NCBI GenBank assembly: GCA_030248225.1 | Contig: JASANE010017363.1 | Location: 56,687-120,686, forward strand | Direction of reading: 5' to 3' | Length of the DNA stretch: 64,000 nucleotides | From: Trileptium ribeirensis | Lineage: Eukaryota; Nematoda; Enoplea; Enoplida; Thoracostomopsidae | Shown: one piece after another, positions 23,805 to 34,473 of the stretch | Numbering within the stretch: the stretch's first letter is position 1 | Layout of the letters: every line of letters starts with the position of its first letter | Program-made: the position numbers and the translations under genes | The notes under the pieces: generated by a model | The model's input: only the letters and a program-made list of their open reading frames with translations | What the model was told of the DNA's origin: nothing | Databases searched by the model: none

Positions 23805-25590
23805 CTATCGCTTGCGCGTTTCTAGTTTAACATTATTATAAAAAGGAATGAACTAACTAACAGGTATTTCATATATTGCTTGTGTACCTGACGGTGTGGT
23901 TGCAGAGAGCCTTCCACGTCTGTACCCGCCTCTGCTTGCTACAACTTGCTAGATATATATGCCTTCAGGGTTTAATCTACCTATGTATATTTGCAATACC
24001 AGGGTCTGTATTCCACGAAATTAGTGGCTGAAGAGATGTTTTCCGCAGTTTAGTTGTAGGATATGATAAACTTATGAAATAATTTATTAAAAGATATAGT
24101 AAATCGGATTTTAAAATATAAAATTGTTCCTATACACACAATTTTTTCAAATTTCGTTGTCATACTTTTGCTCGAGTTAGAAAGACAGAGCAACAATGCT
24201 TAATCAGGAGTACGCTCGAGTCCTGAATTCCATAGACTACAGTTCGAAAATGATAACCATCCATGCAAGCGTAATGAATGAGGTAAGCATCGGTTCGGGT
24301 GATTGAACGGGCCTCTAAACGCCCAATTTCGTTGCATTTATTTTATATAAGTCAAATTATATAGCAAAATAAAAACTAATACAGGTTAACAAATTTCCAT
24401 GCAGACCCCTGGACCAAGGTTAGCAGGCCGATCATGATGTCTCTAGTGATTCTATATTATGAGCAGGAGTGGTAACAGAAGTTGAGTTTCGTTGCAAATT
24501 GAGGCTTCTTGATTTGTTTGGTCAAAAATAGAATTCGAAAATCTGAGTAAGTTCTTGGAAATTTACAAATGCACATAACTGGTTTCCGGTACCGGGATCT
24601 ATAACTTCTACGTGCGAAGTGATTATAATCAGTACTGTTTCCCAACGTCAATCGCCCGTAACACTAAGGTCGTCCTAGCTAACAGTATTTGCTATGTCTA
24701 GGTTAGAAGACATCTTTTTGGCCGTTCACACTAAATTTCTGAAGTATATATATCTTCTGTCGCAGACCTATATATAGTATAGAATAATATTGCAGTGGTC
24801 CTGTTCAATTTGAAAAAAGATATATTATTTTGGGATGAAGTTATATTTACTAATATACTATAGTCTGTAGTACAAATATATGCTATGTCTGTCTTTAATT
24901 TACTAAGCATAGGACCTTATGTATAGTGTGTTTATTCTATATTTATTTATAACTCATATAACAAATACATGTTCATACAAGCTACCCTGTCGGAAACACA
25001 TCCTATGTGTCAAGAACTTTCGTTTGAAAACGAAAAAGGTTTCTTCTTAAAAGAAGAATGTCACAGCAGTCATATTGCTGTTAACAATAGAATTTATGCG
25101 CCTGGACTACATATAATTATTTAAATATAAACTTTACGACGGTTCACCATAATATATGGTTTTTGAAACATGTCAATTTATTTGACTTAAGCGTTTGCGA
25201 ATATGCTGTCTATGAAATAGCAAGAATGAATTGAGACATGGTAAAGTTGATAATATAATTTTCAATTTCATCAATTCTCGGAATTCCTAAATGTTTTCAT
25301 CTCAATTGTAGTCAACCAATCCGAGACGTTTGCTGCATGCCATTTTTGCCATCACTTTAAATTGAAAAATCCTTAATTTAAACAAATAAATTTAGCTGTA
25401 CAAGCCTTAGTTGACATCAAGTTGCTCCATTTCATGCCACACAGTAAAATTAGGTACAGATTCGTTATAAACCAGCAGGCCTACGGTTCATGCTTTTGGT
25501 AAAATGTTTCAGCAAATAGGAACCATATTTATATTTTGAAATGCAGTTTCGGTAACTCTAAGACGTTTTCAGTAAATATTAAAGTTTATT
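23805..25590. other. AT-rich non-coding DNA
   Basis: Nothing recognised on either strand. Confidence 0.45.
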
Positions 25591-25596
25591 CCCGCC

Positions 25597-25604
25597 TATA
25601 TATA
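25597..25604 (+). promoter_or_regulatory. TATA-like box ahead of a GC-richer island
   Basis: tatatata lies about 20-30 bases before an abrupt change to GC-rich sequence (gtcgcggcgcgggctgtcta) that runs for about 220 bp to the signal-peptide ORF at 25875. Spacing would fit a core promoter, but TA-rich octamers are common in this window, so support is weak. Confidence 0.2.
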
Positions 25605-25874
25605 CATTTGTCGCGGCGCGGGCTGTCTAGGATTAGTTGCAGGCAACCCTAGATGTATGACCGCTAGTCCCCAATTCTCGCCAAAGCGTGGGTATCGTAA
25701 GAAGCGGTTCCAGTGCAGTAAGTCCTACCGCCCTCAGATCCTAGTGTTCTGGTAGGATCCCGCAGAGTTGATGGTCCACGTATCTACGCTACGAAGAGGT
25801 CCCCCTGGATGCGGTGTTCCCTTCAATATTCAAACACCTAATCGATTTTGGTCATGTTCTAAAGTCAGTGATTG

Positions 25875-26105
25875 ATGCACAACAGCGCCTATGTATTTGT
25901 ATTTGTTGTGCTTCTCTGCCACGTAGTATGCCAGTACGTTGAACCCAAAGAAACACGATTGAAATCATTTATTAGAAAACATGATACACATGTACGTTAC
26001 ACAGGGTCGCTCTGTATCGCTATTCGTGTGGTTGGGAATCAAAACGTTACTAAAACCGTTGAGTGTGACCTAAAGAAAAACCTTACTTTGTCAACGGCAG
26101 GGTGA
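25875..26105 (+). CDS. Putative secreted protein, N-terminal exon or degraded gene
   Basis: A 76-codon frame from ATG 25875 begins with MHNSAYVFVFVVLLCHVVCQ, which has the three parts of a secretion signal: polar start, about 13 hydrophobic residues, and a small/polar cleavage region near VVC-QY. The mature part has two cysteines (SLCIAI, VECDLK) and two N-glycosylation sequons (NVT, NLT), consistent with an extracellular protein. The start could be two codons earlier only with a non-ATG. It ends at TGA after STAG; ggcagggtgatgag at the end could hide a weak splice donor. No family was recognised. It sits in the GC-richer island 25612-26550, unlike its AT-rich surroundings. Confidence 0.35.
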   Translation: MHNSAYVFVFVVLLCHVVCQYVEPKETRLKSFIRKHDTHVRYTGSLCIAIRVVGNQNVTKTVECDLKKNLTLSTAG

Positions 26106-26225
26106 TGAGCGGCTCGCCTTAGGGGTGAACAGCATAATTTCCTGTACAGCGTGATTTCTTGTCAGGCGTAGTTACGGCTTACAAAAGGCGCTGTGAGAAT
26201 AGACAATGTGTGAGGCCTTCCCTTG

Positions 26226-26525
26226 ACACATACCTGTTGCGGACCGAGCCGCTCACCCCTGAAAACAATAATTGGACACGGTGCCTACAACAAAATACAA
26301 CAAATGGTCCCTAGTAGGCTGGGAACTCTTGCCGGGATCAGCCTGGGCAAGCTATTGAAAGTAGAACTATTTGCGACAAATACAGTAGGAGGGAGCACCT
26401 GCCTGTTTTTAGCAGACGGTTTTACCGAAAGCTGCATAGGTGCGCCATCGTACCTTCATAAGACAACCAAATCATCAGAACGAAACCTTGACGACGATCA
26501 AAATAAACTATGTTCAAAGACGTGA
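26226..26525 (+). CDS. Possible second coding segment next to the signal-peptide ORF (unrecognised)
   Basis: An open frame of about 100 codons in the same GC-richer island. It has scattered cysteines (THTCCGPS, GSTCLFLAD, TESCIGAP, NKLCSKT) and no low-complexity bias. It has no good ATG at its start, so it would have to be an internal exon or a degraded continuation. An overlapping frame at about 26172-26310 also reads cysteine-containing sequence (RRCENRQCVRPS), so the true frame is uncertain. No family recognised. Confidence 0.2.
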   Translation, partial: THTCCGPSRSPLKTIIGHGAYNKIQQMVPSRLGTLAGISLGKLLKVELFATNTVGGSTCLFLADGFTESCIGAPSYLHKTTKSSERNLDDDQNKLCSKT

Positions 26526-28558
26526 ATGCCCAGACTGAACCCCGAATCACGCCAGCGACTTGTTTTTATATCAGTTACCTTCGGTGTGAACTATTTTGAC
26601 TGGACCAGTTCGGCAACTACCGATCAATCACATTTCAGTGCTGTAAAGAACGTTACTTTCATTATTACGAGTGGCTAATTTATAGATATAACTGTTTCCG
26701 AACATGCGCATCGCTACGCCCCTTATCTTAGCGTACCTTCCAGCGTACTGCATTATGGGAGATTTAATGGGCTAAAGTGTCTAAAATGTCATATTAAACC
26801 GCGTTATAAAATTATAAGCAATTTAAGTTTTTAACTAAAGATCAAAACCCCATGAAGCATTTACGATAGTTTTAGACAAGCTTCCTCAAGAAAATATTAC
26901 TTTAGAGTTTTGAATAATTCATAAAATAAGTTATAACAGAACCGTTTACACAGTTGTGCGGCGATACGGTATTGAACTCTGAAATTCGATATAAATAAAG
27001 CTTAATATTAGGTACAAAGACAAACAAGATATAATTTAGAAATGCATCGGCGCGCGCTAAAATTAAAGAAGTATCCGTGACTTTTAGCGAACACCACTCT
27101 GTGATAAATACTTGATTTAACAACCCAAATGGAGATTTCTGTTTGGTACTGATGCCACGCTAAATTTACTTTACGGATTTCTATCGAAGTTAGTTTGCTG
27201 ATGTTTGCTTACGAAGACCAAATCGTGCAATGATCCAGATTTGAAATATTGAATTTAACTGCGGCTAGTGCAAACAAACAAGATAAGCATATGGATGTGG
27301 GGAATTGACCCTATTTTGTACACTTGCGGATCTTAAAATTTTGCTTACTAGTTTTGTTTCATAGAAAATTTTATCTATGGAACGTGACGAGAATTTTATC
27401 TATAGAACGTGACAAACAGAAAAGAAACGACATACAGTTACGACTTATTGAAAAGTCGGCAAACAACAAATAAGAGCGACATGAGAAAAAGAGATGTAAT
27501 GAAATGGTTAACGACGAAGGTCAGCTACAGATGAACTTGGCATGCAAAAACGACAAATAACCGCAATAACAGAAAACATCACCACAACGCAACAATGCAT
27601 CGGATGGGCTTTCCCATGATCTCCTGCATGCCTAGCATACATATGGTTGTTCTTTCGCCTTTAGTGATACCGCGATAAGCCGCCCCAATTATATCTGAAA
27701 GCCTGGCCGTTACACATTTAAGCATAAGCATATTTGTATGTCTCTGACATAACTACATTAGCATAATATATTTATAATTTATCTAAAGTCTTATATCCCA
27801 TATACAATTTTGTATTTCGAAATAAATGTTAGTCTTGGAGACCCGACGAGCAATTGAAAAAAGTATTACCACAATTATTGCAGTTGAACCATCTGTCGTC
27901 TTATCTCACCGCCAACCATCACCATTATGACCATCGTCAGTTCGTACAACGCGATGAAGTTTTCCAATACCGCCATCGTCGTACAACACCGGTCGCAGTA
28001 TTACTCTTCGCTTATTAGATTTATTCGAATGATGATATTGTGGCGAAAGCAAATATATAAAATAGAATGAGAAAAAAAATTGATATAACTGGCTTTTAAG
28101 AAGCCATTTTGTTATTAGTTCGCACTACAACAATCTTTGGCAATATCGATATTATACGATGCCATTCAATAGTGCATTGTGTACTATGCACGCATATATT
28201 AGGTTTTTTATATAAGCTAACTCTTATAAACCACACTTATATTTATGTATGTCGGCCAAAGTCAAATAATTTGTGCTAAACAGTTTTAGTTTTATGTAAA
28301 AATATGCGAGTTTTTATGTATTGGTCATCTGTTAAATTGTAGCCAAATTAAAAGCATTTAATGTTCCAACTTGATTTGTAGGCTATAATACTGGATCAGT
28401 GAATGCACGGCCATGACTCAACTATACCTAGAGCACCTGGAGAGTGCACTTCCAGCTCTATCGGTACCGCGAAGTCAAGCCGAGGGTGTGATCGCGATGG
28501 CTCGAGTTTCCTTATGAGGAGCCCGTGACGCGAATTCCAGCAAACAGCAACATCATTA
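26526..28558. other. Non-coding DNA with one small tandem duplication
   Basis: At 27364-27413 a 25-bp unit (gaaaattttatctatggaac plus gtgac) is repeated once with two changes. Nothing else was recognised. Confidence 0.5.
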
Positions 28559-29046
28559 TGAGGTGTTCGCTTTATAGTATCCCCCTGTTTGGAATTTAAT
28601 TACACCTGACGATGTCACGCACACTGTACTGAACTCGGCGTTTATAACACTGCACCTATTAAAAAAATTTTAAAAGTAGCTACATGACGGGTTTTATGTG
28701 AAACAGACACTGGGTCAAACACCGAATAAAATTTAAAATTTGGCAACGGTGTTGCTGACATCTTTACGCGTAATTTTTTGATAGTATAGGCAAGACGATA
28801 CGTATTGAAGCAGGTAAACTGGCATTTTGGCCGCCGTTACCAAGTAATAAGAGCTCCTTACTTTAGTTCTAATTTTCTCGTTTAAAACAAATATACCTTC
28901 ATCATTAGGACTGTTACTTGTGGCGTCAGCTACACTTTGTAGAAGATAAATTGACGGTATCATTGACACCTTCAGGTATATAATAGTCTTTGCTACAGGG
29001 AGACAAAAGTTCCAAATTGTGGGGACATTAGAGCGTGAAGGCCACA
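28559..29046. mobile_element. TIR element, GGCGTTCA family, copy A (about 488 bp)
   Basis: The left end tgaggtgttcgctttatagt followed by atccccctgtttggaat and the right end ttccaaattgtggggacatt followed by agagcgtgaaggccaca are inverted relatives of each other and of the element at 63141-63653. Flanking trinucleotides are tta and cta. A 104-codon frame on the minus strand crosses the right end and is not a gene of known type. It is non-autonomous and clearly older than the 63-kb copy. Confidence 0.65.
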
Positions 29047-29234
29047 CTAACCCTAAATAACGTATGAATACTAAATTCTAATAATCTTAACGTTATACTT
29101 GCATACAGTGAGTCCCATAACGGCCAGCATTACTGTGACCCATCACCCCAAATGATAAGCATATAAAAACGTTTCGGTATGCATGTACTCTCATATATAA
29201 GTTAGGTTTCTGATGAATAACACTTACCCTAAGT

Positions 29235-29575
29235 GCGAATTTGAGCGCCTACAAGATCAACGCATTCTACCGGTCGAAAACTTACACTTCGGCAGACTTT
29301 TCAAACCATGCCATGCGACGCTCTAGAAGAGATAGTTCCTCCGATAGCCTGTTTCTGGCACAGCAGGGTATGTGGTTTGCGTTTGTATACATTCTCCTTC
29401 AATACTCCCACAGCAAAAATCCAGGATGGTTTAGATCAGGAGAACGAGCATGCCATTCAACAGGGCTTCGGCGCCACGGCGAAGGTTAGGGAAGGTTTCA
29501 TCCAATCAAAAGTTTTACCAGATGCCGTCGGTGGTCTTCCTGTTCGGGTCAAGCCAGCTTCGGAACCTGTTATAT
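29235..29575 (-). pseudogene. mariner-type transposase C-terminal fragment
   Basis: The minus strand reads SPWRRSPVEWHARSPDLN, then PGFLLWEY, then after a one-base shift LKENVYKRKPHTLLCQKQAI and RPVECVDLVG. This is the C-terminal block of mariner-family DDE/D transposases (family pattern: PVEWPARSPDLNPLDFFLW, GYLK..VY...P.TLE.LK..I). The third catalytic residue region is the PDLN-P-DFFLW block, here PDLNHPGFLLW, with the catalytic Asp replaced by Gly. Upstream, a weak match to the DGAPPH block is visible (EDHRRHLV / GRPPTA in different frames). Dead and truncated. Confidence 0.8.
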
Positions 29576-30337
29576 GAAATCTATTATTAATAGAAGCGAT
29601 AGATTTATGATATGAGGGGCTGTGAAGACTATGCCGGGACCATTACCTCAAAACTTTACAGCTATTTTGGTTAACTGAATACAGTCTTGTATTGCAGTTA
29701 TTCGATTATCGCATGAACATTTATCGACACTGTGACTTAGTTACACCGGATACAAATTGCGAAATAAAATATTGCTAATTGCTGAGATTTACTTATGAGG
29801 TTATAGTAAGCATTAATTTTTTAAAATATATTACAAAAATTTTTACTCAACAGTTGATTTGAAGCTTGCACCTGCAGGTAGGTCCAGTCACTAACCCGTT
29901 TGGCAACTGAAACTGCAAAAATAGGTAATTTTTGTCAAATTCAGGAGAATATTGCAGCTTTTAATATAAACTTGACACTGATTAGCCGCATTTAGTTCAC
30001 ATTTGGTGAATATGTGTATCTGTAGGCTGCATACAGTTATATCAATATTTTCCCAACATAGTTGCAGCTACAGAATAGATAGAAAAACCGAACATTTGCA
30101 CATAAATTTGTGTTCATTTCGTTACTAGTTTCTGTGACTTTGATATAGTAGGTTCTAGATTCATCAAATTCTTTTATGCATAGATAGATTCCATAACAGT
30201 AAGGCACTGTGGTTTCATCCTTATCTCAGAACACAAATAAGTTACGGAAATATATTTCGGGCCATGATTAGACTAAATGTTACTGTTATAAATCATTCAC
30301 TTTAAAACAGAAAGGGAAGACACAAAAATTTCCCTAT
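29576..30337. other. AT-rich non-coding DNA
   Basis: Nothing recognised. Confidence 0.45.
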
Positions 30338-30530
30338 AATTTTTGTGGGACTACATAACCCCACAAATTAAAAAAATATGGGTGCTACTAAATTCGATGC
30401 ACCCAATAATTTTCTGAGTACTCGTCGTAATATACAATAATCACCCAGTAATTGGAACATCTGTGAGCGCTAATAAATTGCACGGACCCAGTAATTTTTC
30501 AGGTACAATCAATACCCAGTAGTTTTAATT
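30338..30530. repeat. Hairpin followed by a two-unit direct repeat (about 76 bp)
   Basis: 30339-30374 folds as aatttttgtggg / cccacaaatt with a loop of about 10 bases. It is followed by two related units, the first from gctactaaattcgatgcacc (30393) and the second from gctaataaattgcacggacc (30469). Each contains ACCCA(A/G)TAATTTT. Two further acccagta motifs occur between and after them. Confidence 0.55.
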
Positions 30531-30599
30531 TTTGTGTGACAGATCTACGTACCTCCTTCAGTTGTAAAGCGGACCATCTATTATTGTCAGACCTTCAAC

Positions 30600-30893
30600 A
30601 ATGAACGGTTCGATTAAGATTTATTAAAGTTTAACCATGAATAAAACGAAATTTGATAAAAAATTTTATCTGAATTTATAATTTGAAAAATAAGGAAATA
30701 GCTATATTTCAAAACTTTTTGCCATGTTTTGCTAAATTTTGAGCCCAAAATTTTTCAAGATATATCCTTTTCCCCTTATTTGCTAAAGTAATATGCTAAA
30801 AAAAGTTAAACAGTGTTCAACAAAAATGCTTTCAAATTTTAGTTAAAATTCAGTAAATATTTGAGCTCTAATTTAAGTGTGAGCTCGCCTTAA
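30600..30893 (-). repeat. TTAA-flanked MITE-like segment, opposite orientation to 20.8 kb
   Basis: The right terminus reads aagtgtgagctcgcc followed by TTAA (30890-30893). On the minus strand it starts ttaaggcgagctcacactt, similar to ttaagttgcgttcacacttt at 20820. The interior is rich in aaattttga-type sequence, as in the 20.8-kb copy. The left end was not resolved. Confidence 0.4.
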
Positions 30894-31879
30894 AGTAAGC
30901 AAAAAGTTGTCTAAAGGTATATGGTAAACTGGTTTAACTATGCATTTAAATACCAATATCAAACGTGTTTAATACGATTCTTATAGGTGTCTAGATATCA
31001 GAATATACTCTGTCGTGGGCATGAATGACTACACGATATTTTATACGTATATGAGCCGAGATTGAGTAAAATTTTCTCTCTTTTCCATGACAGCTGTGCC
31101 AAAATTAAAGTTTTTGATACTTTGTAAATGTAATTATGTGTAGTTGCTGCTATCAATTTTTGAAAAGTAAGCCTACTAAGTCTGTGAAATTAGGCAATAT
31201 TTAGCCATATCCAAAGAAAAATTTTGGTAATATACGATAATCGATTTCTGAGCTATATGTACTGCATTAAAATTTTCCTATTTACAAAACTTTAAATAAT
31301 TTAAATTTCAAAAAAACTAGCTGAGAAAACAACTTGGCTAAATAAATGTATACATTTAGAATTTTTGGTTTCCAATTCTGGCGCGTTTTATGATATATAT
31401 TAACATCTGAAAAGCGATCTACTACAGTCTGTTCATGATCTCAACTTGACGGTTATCTTTGCCTACAATTTATTACATCTTCTTTGTCTTTACCTAGCAG
31501 GAGCTAGTGAGATCCCGTCTAATTCCACGGTAAATATGTTTTTTCAAGATATCCCCGCAATACGTTTAACATATACTGTAAATTTGTGTTACACTATAGA
31601 ATGAAAATGTTCAAGAGGACTGCTTTCGGGTTTGTAACAAACCTCATCAACTTTTAAAGCAAAAAGGTACAAACTGCAAAGGTATATTGTCAAATTTTAA
31701 ATTTTTATTCTCGGCGCGAACTATTATATTTTTTGTGCTAATTAGTCTTAAAATACCTTGAATTTAATTAAACTTTATTTTACCGTTATTTAGTGGAGTG
31801 TTGGCGTTTTCAAAAAATCGTTCATATGAACATATGCTTATACGGCGTTACCCTCTTTGGGTATCGGAGCTTTGCCTTC
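30894..31879. other. AT-rich non-coding DNA
   Basis: Nothing recognised. Confidence 0.45.
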
Positions 31880-32085
31880 AGTGCGTAGCGCCATATCCCC
31901 TGGCAGGAGGCACGATCCTTCTCCATCCTGGTGCCAAAGGCCCAAATCCATCACACACCCCGACCCCCCCCAAAAAAAAACCCGGAAAAATTAGTTAGAG
32001 CAGGTATACATGGGCAAATACTAGGGTACATTGTAGCAAAAATTGGGGAAAATAACATAACAGAGAAAGAGGAAATATGGGGCTA
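31880..32085 (-). repeat. Possible GC-box dispersed repeat copy with a C/A homopolymer block
   Basis: GC-richer sequence (ctggcaggaggcacgatcct, ctggtgccaaaggcc) runs into cccccccc and aaaaaaaaa at 31963-31981, then caaaaattggggaaaataac. On the minus strand this is T-rich then GC-rich, as in copies 1 and 3, but similarity is loose. Confidence 0.35.
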
Positions 32086-32150
32086 TATGCAATTGTACAT
32101 AAATGCCATAACAGTACATCAGTAATTTAACAAGCACAGAAATCATCAAT

Positions 32151-32178
32151 AATGTGTCATTCACATTAAGATGCGTGC
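32151..32178 (+). repeat. Terminal-repeat-like motif shared with the 62.2-kb element
   Basis: tcacattaagatgcgtgctc resembles ttacaataagatgcgtgcgg at 62176-62195, where it forms a terminal inverted repeat. Here it precedes the 31-bp minisatellite directly; no inverted partner was found after it. Confidence 0.4.
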
Positions 32179-32209
32179 TCACTGCACACGGTTACGTGAC
32201 AACCGCAGC

Positions 32210-32500
32210 ACTCGTTACACTGCAGTTGTCGTTACATTGACATGATAATGTTATCAGTCACTACAAGCTTCGTGCAACAGCTGACATTGTTGAGCGATAC
32301 TTGTAGCGACTATATCAACTATTGTTACACCGCTTGTAACAACACTGTTTAATGTTGCACGCGCAGTGTAACGACAACAAATATCGCCGCACGATGGTGT
32401 AAGGCAGAACAACATCTTTGCACTGCACCTGTAACAAAAACCGTAGTAGCTCCACGCTGGTGTAACTACAATTGAGAACATTGCATTATTGCAACAGGTA
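32210..32500. repeat. Minisatellite, 31-33-bp unit, about nine degenerate units
   Basis: Consecutive units begin ttgtagcgac, ttgtaacaac, gtgtaacgac, gtgtaaggca, ctgtaacaaa, gtgtaactac at a spacing of 31-33 bp and commonly carry a gcac/gcgc near the end of each unit. The repeat extends upstream with weaker units (ttcgtgcaac, and tacattgaca). An open minus-strand frame here is a by-product of the period. Confidence 0.75.
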
Positions 32501-33520
32501 CTTAAGAAAAAATACCCAACTTCACCATCTATATATCAACTAAATTTTATGTTATCGCAAATCGCAAGTATAATGACAGCATCTTCAGAAGTTATCATCA
32601 ACACGCTGGCGTTATTGACAAAAGCAAGTTATGCCAAATGAACATTTTTGTCCCAAAATTAAGCTGCAATTAACAAAGAGCCGAGCGTCGTGCCGACTGC
32701 TGCCCGTGCCGAGTTGCAAACATTGTAAAGACTTGATAATTCATTGTATTCAATTCGACACAATAGCAGTATATAATGTATAATTAAAGCCGAACGAAGA
32801 AAGCATTTGACGCTATTATTATTCGAGAATACTTGTTTCAAAGATACATTTATGATTAATTATAATCGCACATAAATAATTATAGAGCTCGTATTGTATA
32901 AAACGACCAAGAAAATAAAAGCCCTCTGATTTGTAAAACGGCAATATTGTAACATTCCCACTGACATACAAATTACAAATCAAACTGTAGTGCTGCTACG
33001 CGGCACCATCTTTCGTATAAACAGATTTGTTCTTTGAAGTTGCAATATGACAATAACGTCAGAAGACTGTCGCCGGGTCTGCTAATGTATGGATGTTGAC
33101 GCCACAGATAAATCTGTCTCCATAAGTTGAAATTCGGTAAAGCCTGCCATGTAACTGCCTGACTGATTTCTAACTTAGACATTGGGTTCCTCTTAGCACA
33201 GCAGCAATAACGAACGTGTACCGTCGAGCACATATTGTTAGTAGCGCATATATTCTCTGATAATGTTTCTGGCACTCTCGAACATTCTTTGAATTGTAAG
33301 CAAAAACTGCAACATTGTCGTAGCAAGTAACGCGCAAACGTACGGCTCAGTGTTATAATCTTTAACAAAAGTTAACACTTTGATTACTGGCAATGTTTTC
33401 GCTCAAAAACATATTACCGATAGTAAATATTTAAAAATGCAATCCTAAAAAAATATAAATTGCACTACTAAAAAGCACATACGCTCAAAACTCCAAATTG
33501 TAAATCACGTCTAGTTAGCC
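32501..33520. other. Non-coding DNA
   Basis: No gene recognised. A 131-codon minus-strand frame at 32973-33368 has no start context or motif that I can identify; its composition (cysteine-rich, no domain) does not let me support it. Confidence 0.4.
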
Positions 33521-33523
33521 GTT

Positions 33524-34361
33524 TTAGCAATGGAAAATTATTAATTGTACATCCAAAAACACTTAATAGTGCATCCAAAATAAAATATTTTAATGCATCT
33601 ATACTCTTAATAATACATCCAAAATTGTAAGTGAAACATTCAGACAGATTGGTAGTACATTTAAAAATTGACAAATTTGTCCGTCATTTGTGGTACACAG
33701 CTGTATTTCTAGCGAAATAGTTCTGTATCCCATATCATATATATGTAATTTGAGGTCACAGTCAAGTCATAGCGTTTCTCTACAGAAACAGCAGCCTTTC
33801 AGTGGGCCAAAACGGAACTTTTCGTCCAGCAATTTGTCGCGCCGAACGGAGACAGAACTTACACCGTGCAGGGATCAAAATCATCTATGTCCTTGGAACG
33901 ATATCAACTAATTCACCACAGCCCACAATATATAGTTTCTTGGGATGAGTACGTCAGCTTTATGGATTCTTGGCACGTTGTTCACAACCATTATGGGTTC
34001 TTTTTATGTAACTGTCGTGTTGGGCTCAAAAACAAAATATGTAAGCATAGTGTTGGAATTCAAATTTTATTTCACAATTACAAAGTGTGCGAAGCGGCTG
34101 AATCTTTGCCTATCGGACAGCGAAGGAGTCGTGGTCGCCCAAAGAAACTGGGAAACGCGTACAACAGGAACTGACATCACAAAGGTAACTACCTATTTAC
34201 ATACAATCATACATGTATACTTCTTTTTAACGCAGGCATGAGGCAAGTTTGGATGCACTATTAAGACTACTAAATTTAAATATCGGGCGGTCTGTAAATT
34301 TATTTTGGATGTACAATTAAGCAATTTTGGATGTAACATTAATTCCTTTCCTTTAGCAATG
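33524..34361 (+). mobile_element. Mutator-like element with inverted ends built of short repeats, carrying a SWIM ORF
   Basis: Left (33524-33632) and right (34247-34361) regions are inverted relatives. The left reads ttagcaatggaaaattatta, attgtacatccaaaa, aatagtgcatccaaaataaa, aatacatccaaaattg; the right is the complement series ttttggatgtaacatt, ttttggatgtacaatt, tttggatgcactatt plus a shared agcaat at the outer edge. Each side therefore contains three to four copies of TTTTGGATGTAC(T/A)ATTAA. Between them lies a SWIM zinc-finger ORF, the C-terminal domain typical of Mutator-like transposases. Exact ends and the expected 9-10-bp target duplication were not resolved. Confidence 0.6.
33786..34174 (+). 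CDS. SWIM zinc-finger protein fragment (MULE transposase C-terminus)
   Basis: One uninterrupted frame. It opens after cgtttctctacag (33773-33785), a good splice-acceptor-like sequence, with the in-frame stop just upstream. It reads FQWAKTELFVQQFVAPNGDR, SLERYQLIHH, SWDEYVSFMDSWHVVHNHYG, then the zinc ligands CNC-RVGLKNKI-CKH (CxC-x8-CxH), the SWIM signature used for DNA/protein binding. Next comes GQRRSRGRPKKLGNAYNRN and TGA (34172-34174). This order (SWIM then RKRGRP) is that of invertebrate MULE-derived proteins. The DDE catalytic domain is absent. A donor-like aaag-gtaact follows the stop (34181-34190). Unlike every other transposase remnant here, it has no stop or shift over about 130 codons. 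Confidence 0.7.
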
Positions 34362-34473
34362 CGACATATTAAGTCCACATTAACCTGAAGTTCCATCAAA
34401 TTGCTGCAAACCGTAATGTATGTTTGTACTAATTTTATATTTATTACCAAGTATTAAATATGTTTTACAGTCG

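Noticed and set aside
28733..29047. 104-codon minus-strand open frame
   Set aside because: Its start lies in the terminal repeat of the 28.6-kb element and the 63-kb copy has no corresponding protein; by-product of the repeat.
32973..33368. 131-codon minus-strand open frame with several cysteines
   Set aside because: No recognisable domain, no signal peptide, composition like neighbouring non-coding DNA; not supportable as a gene.
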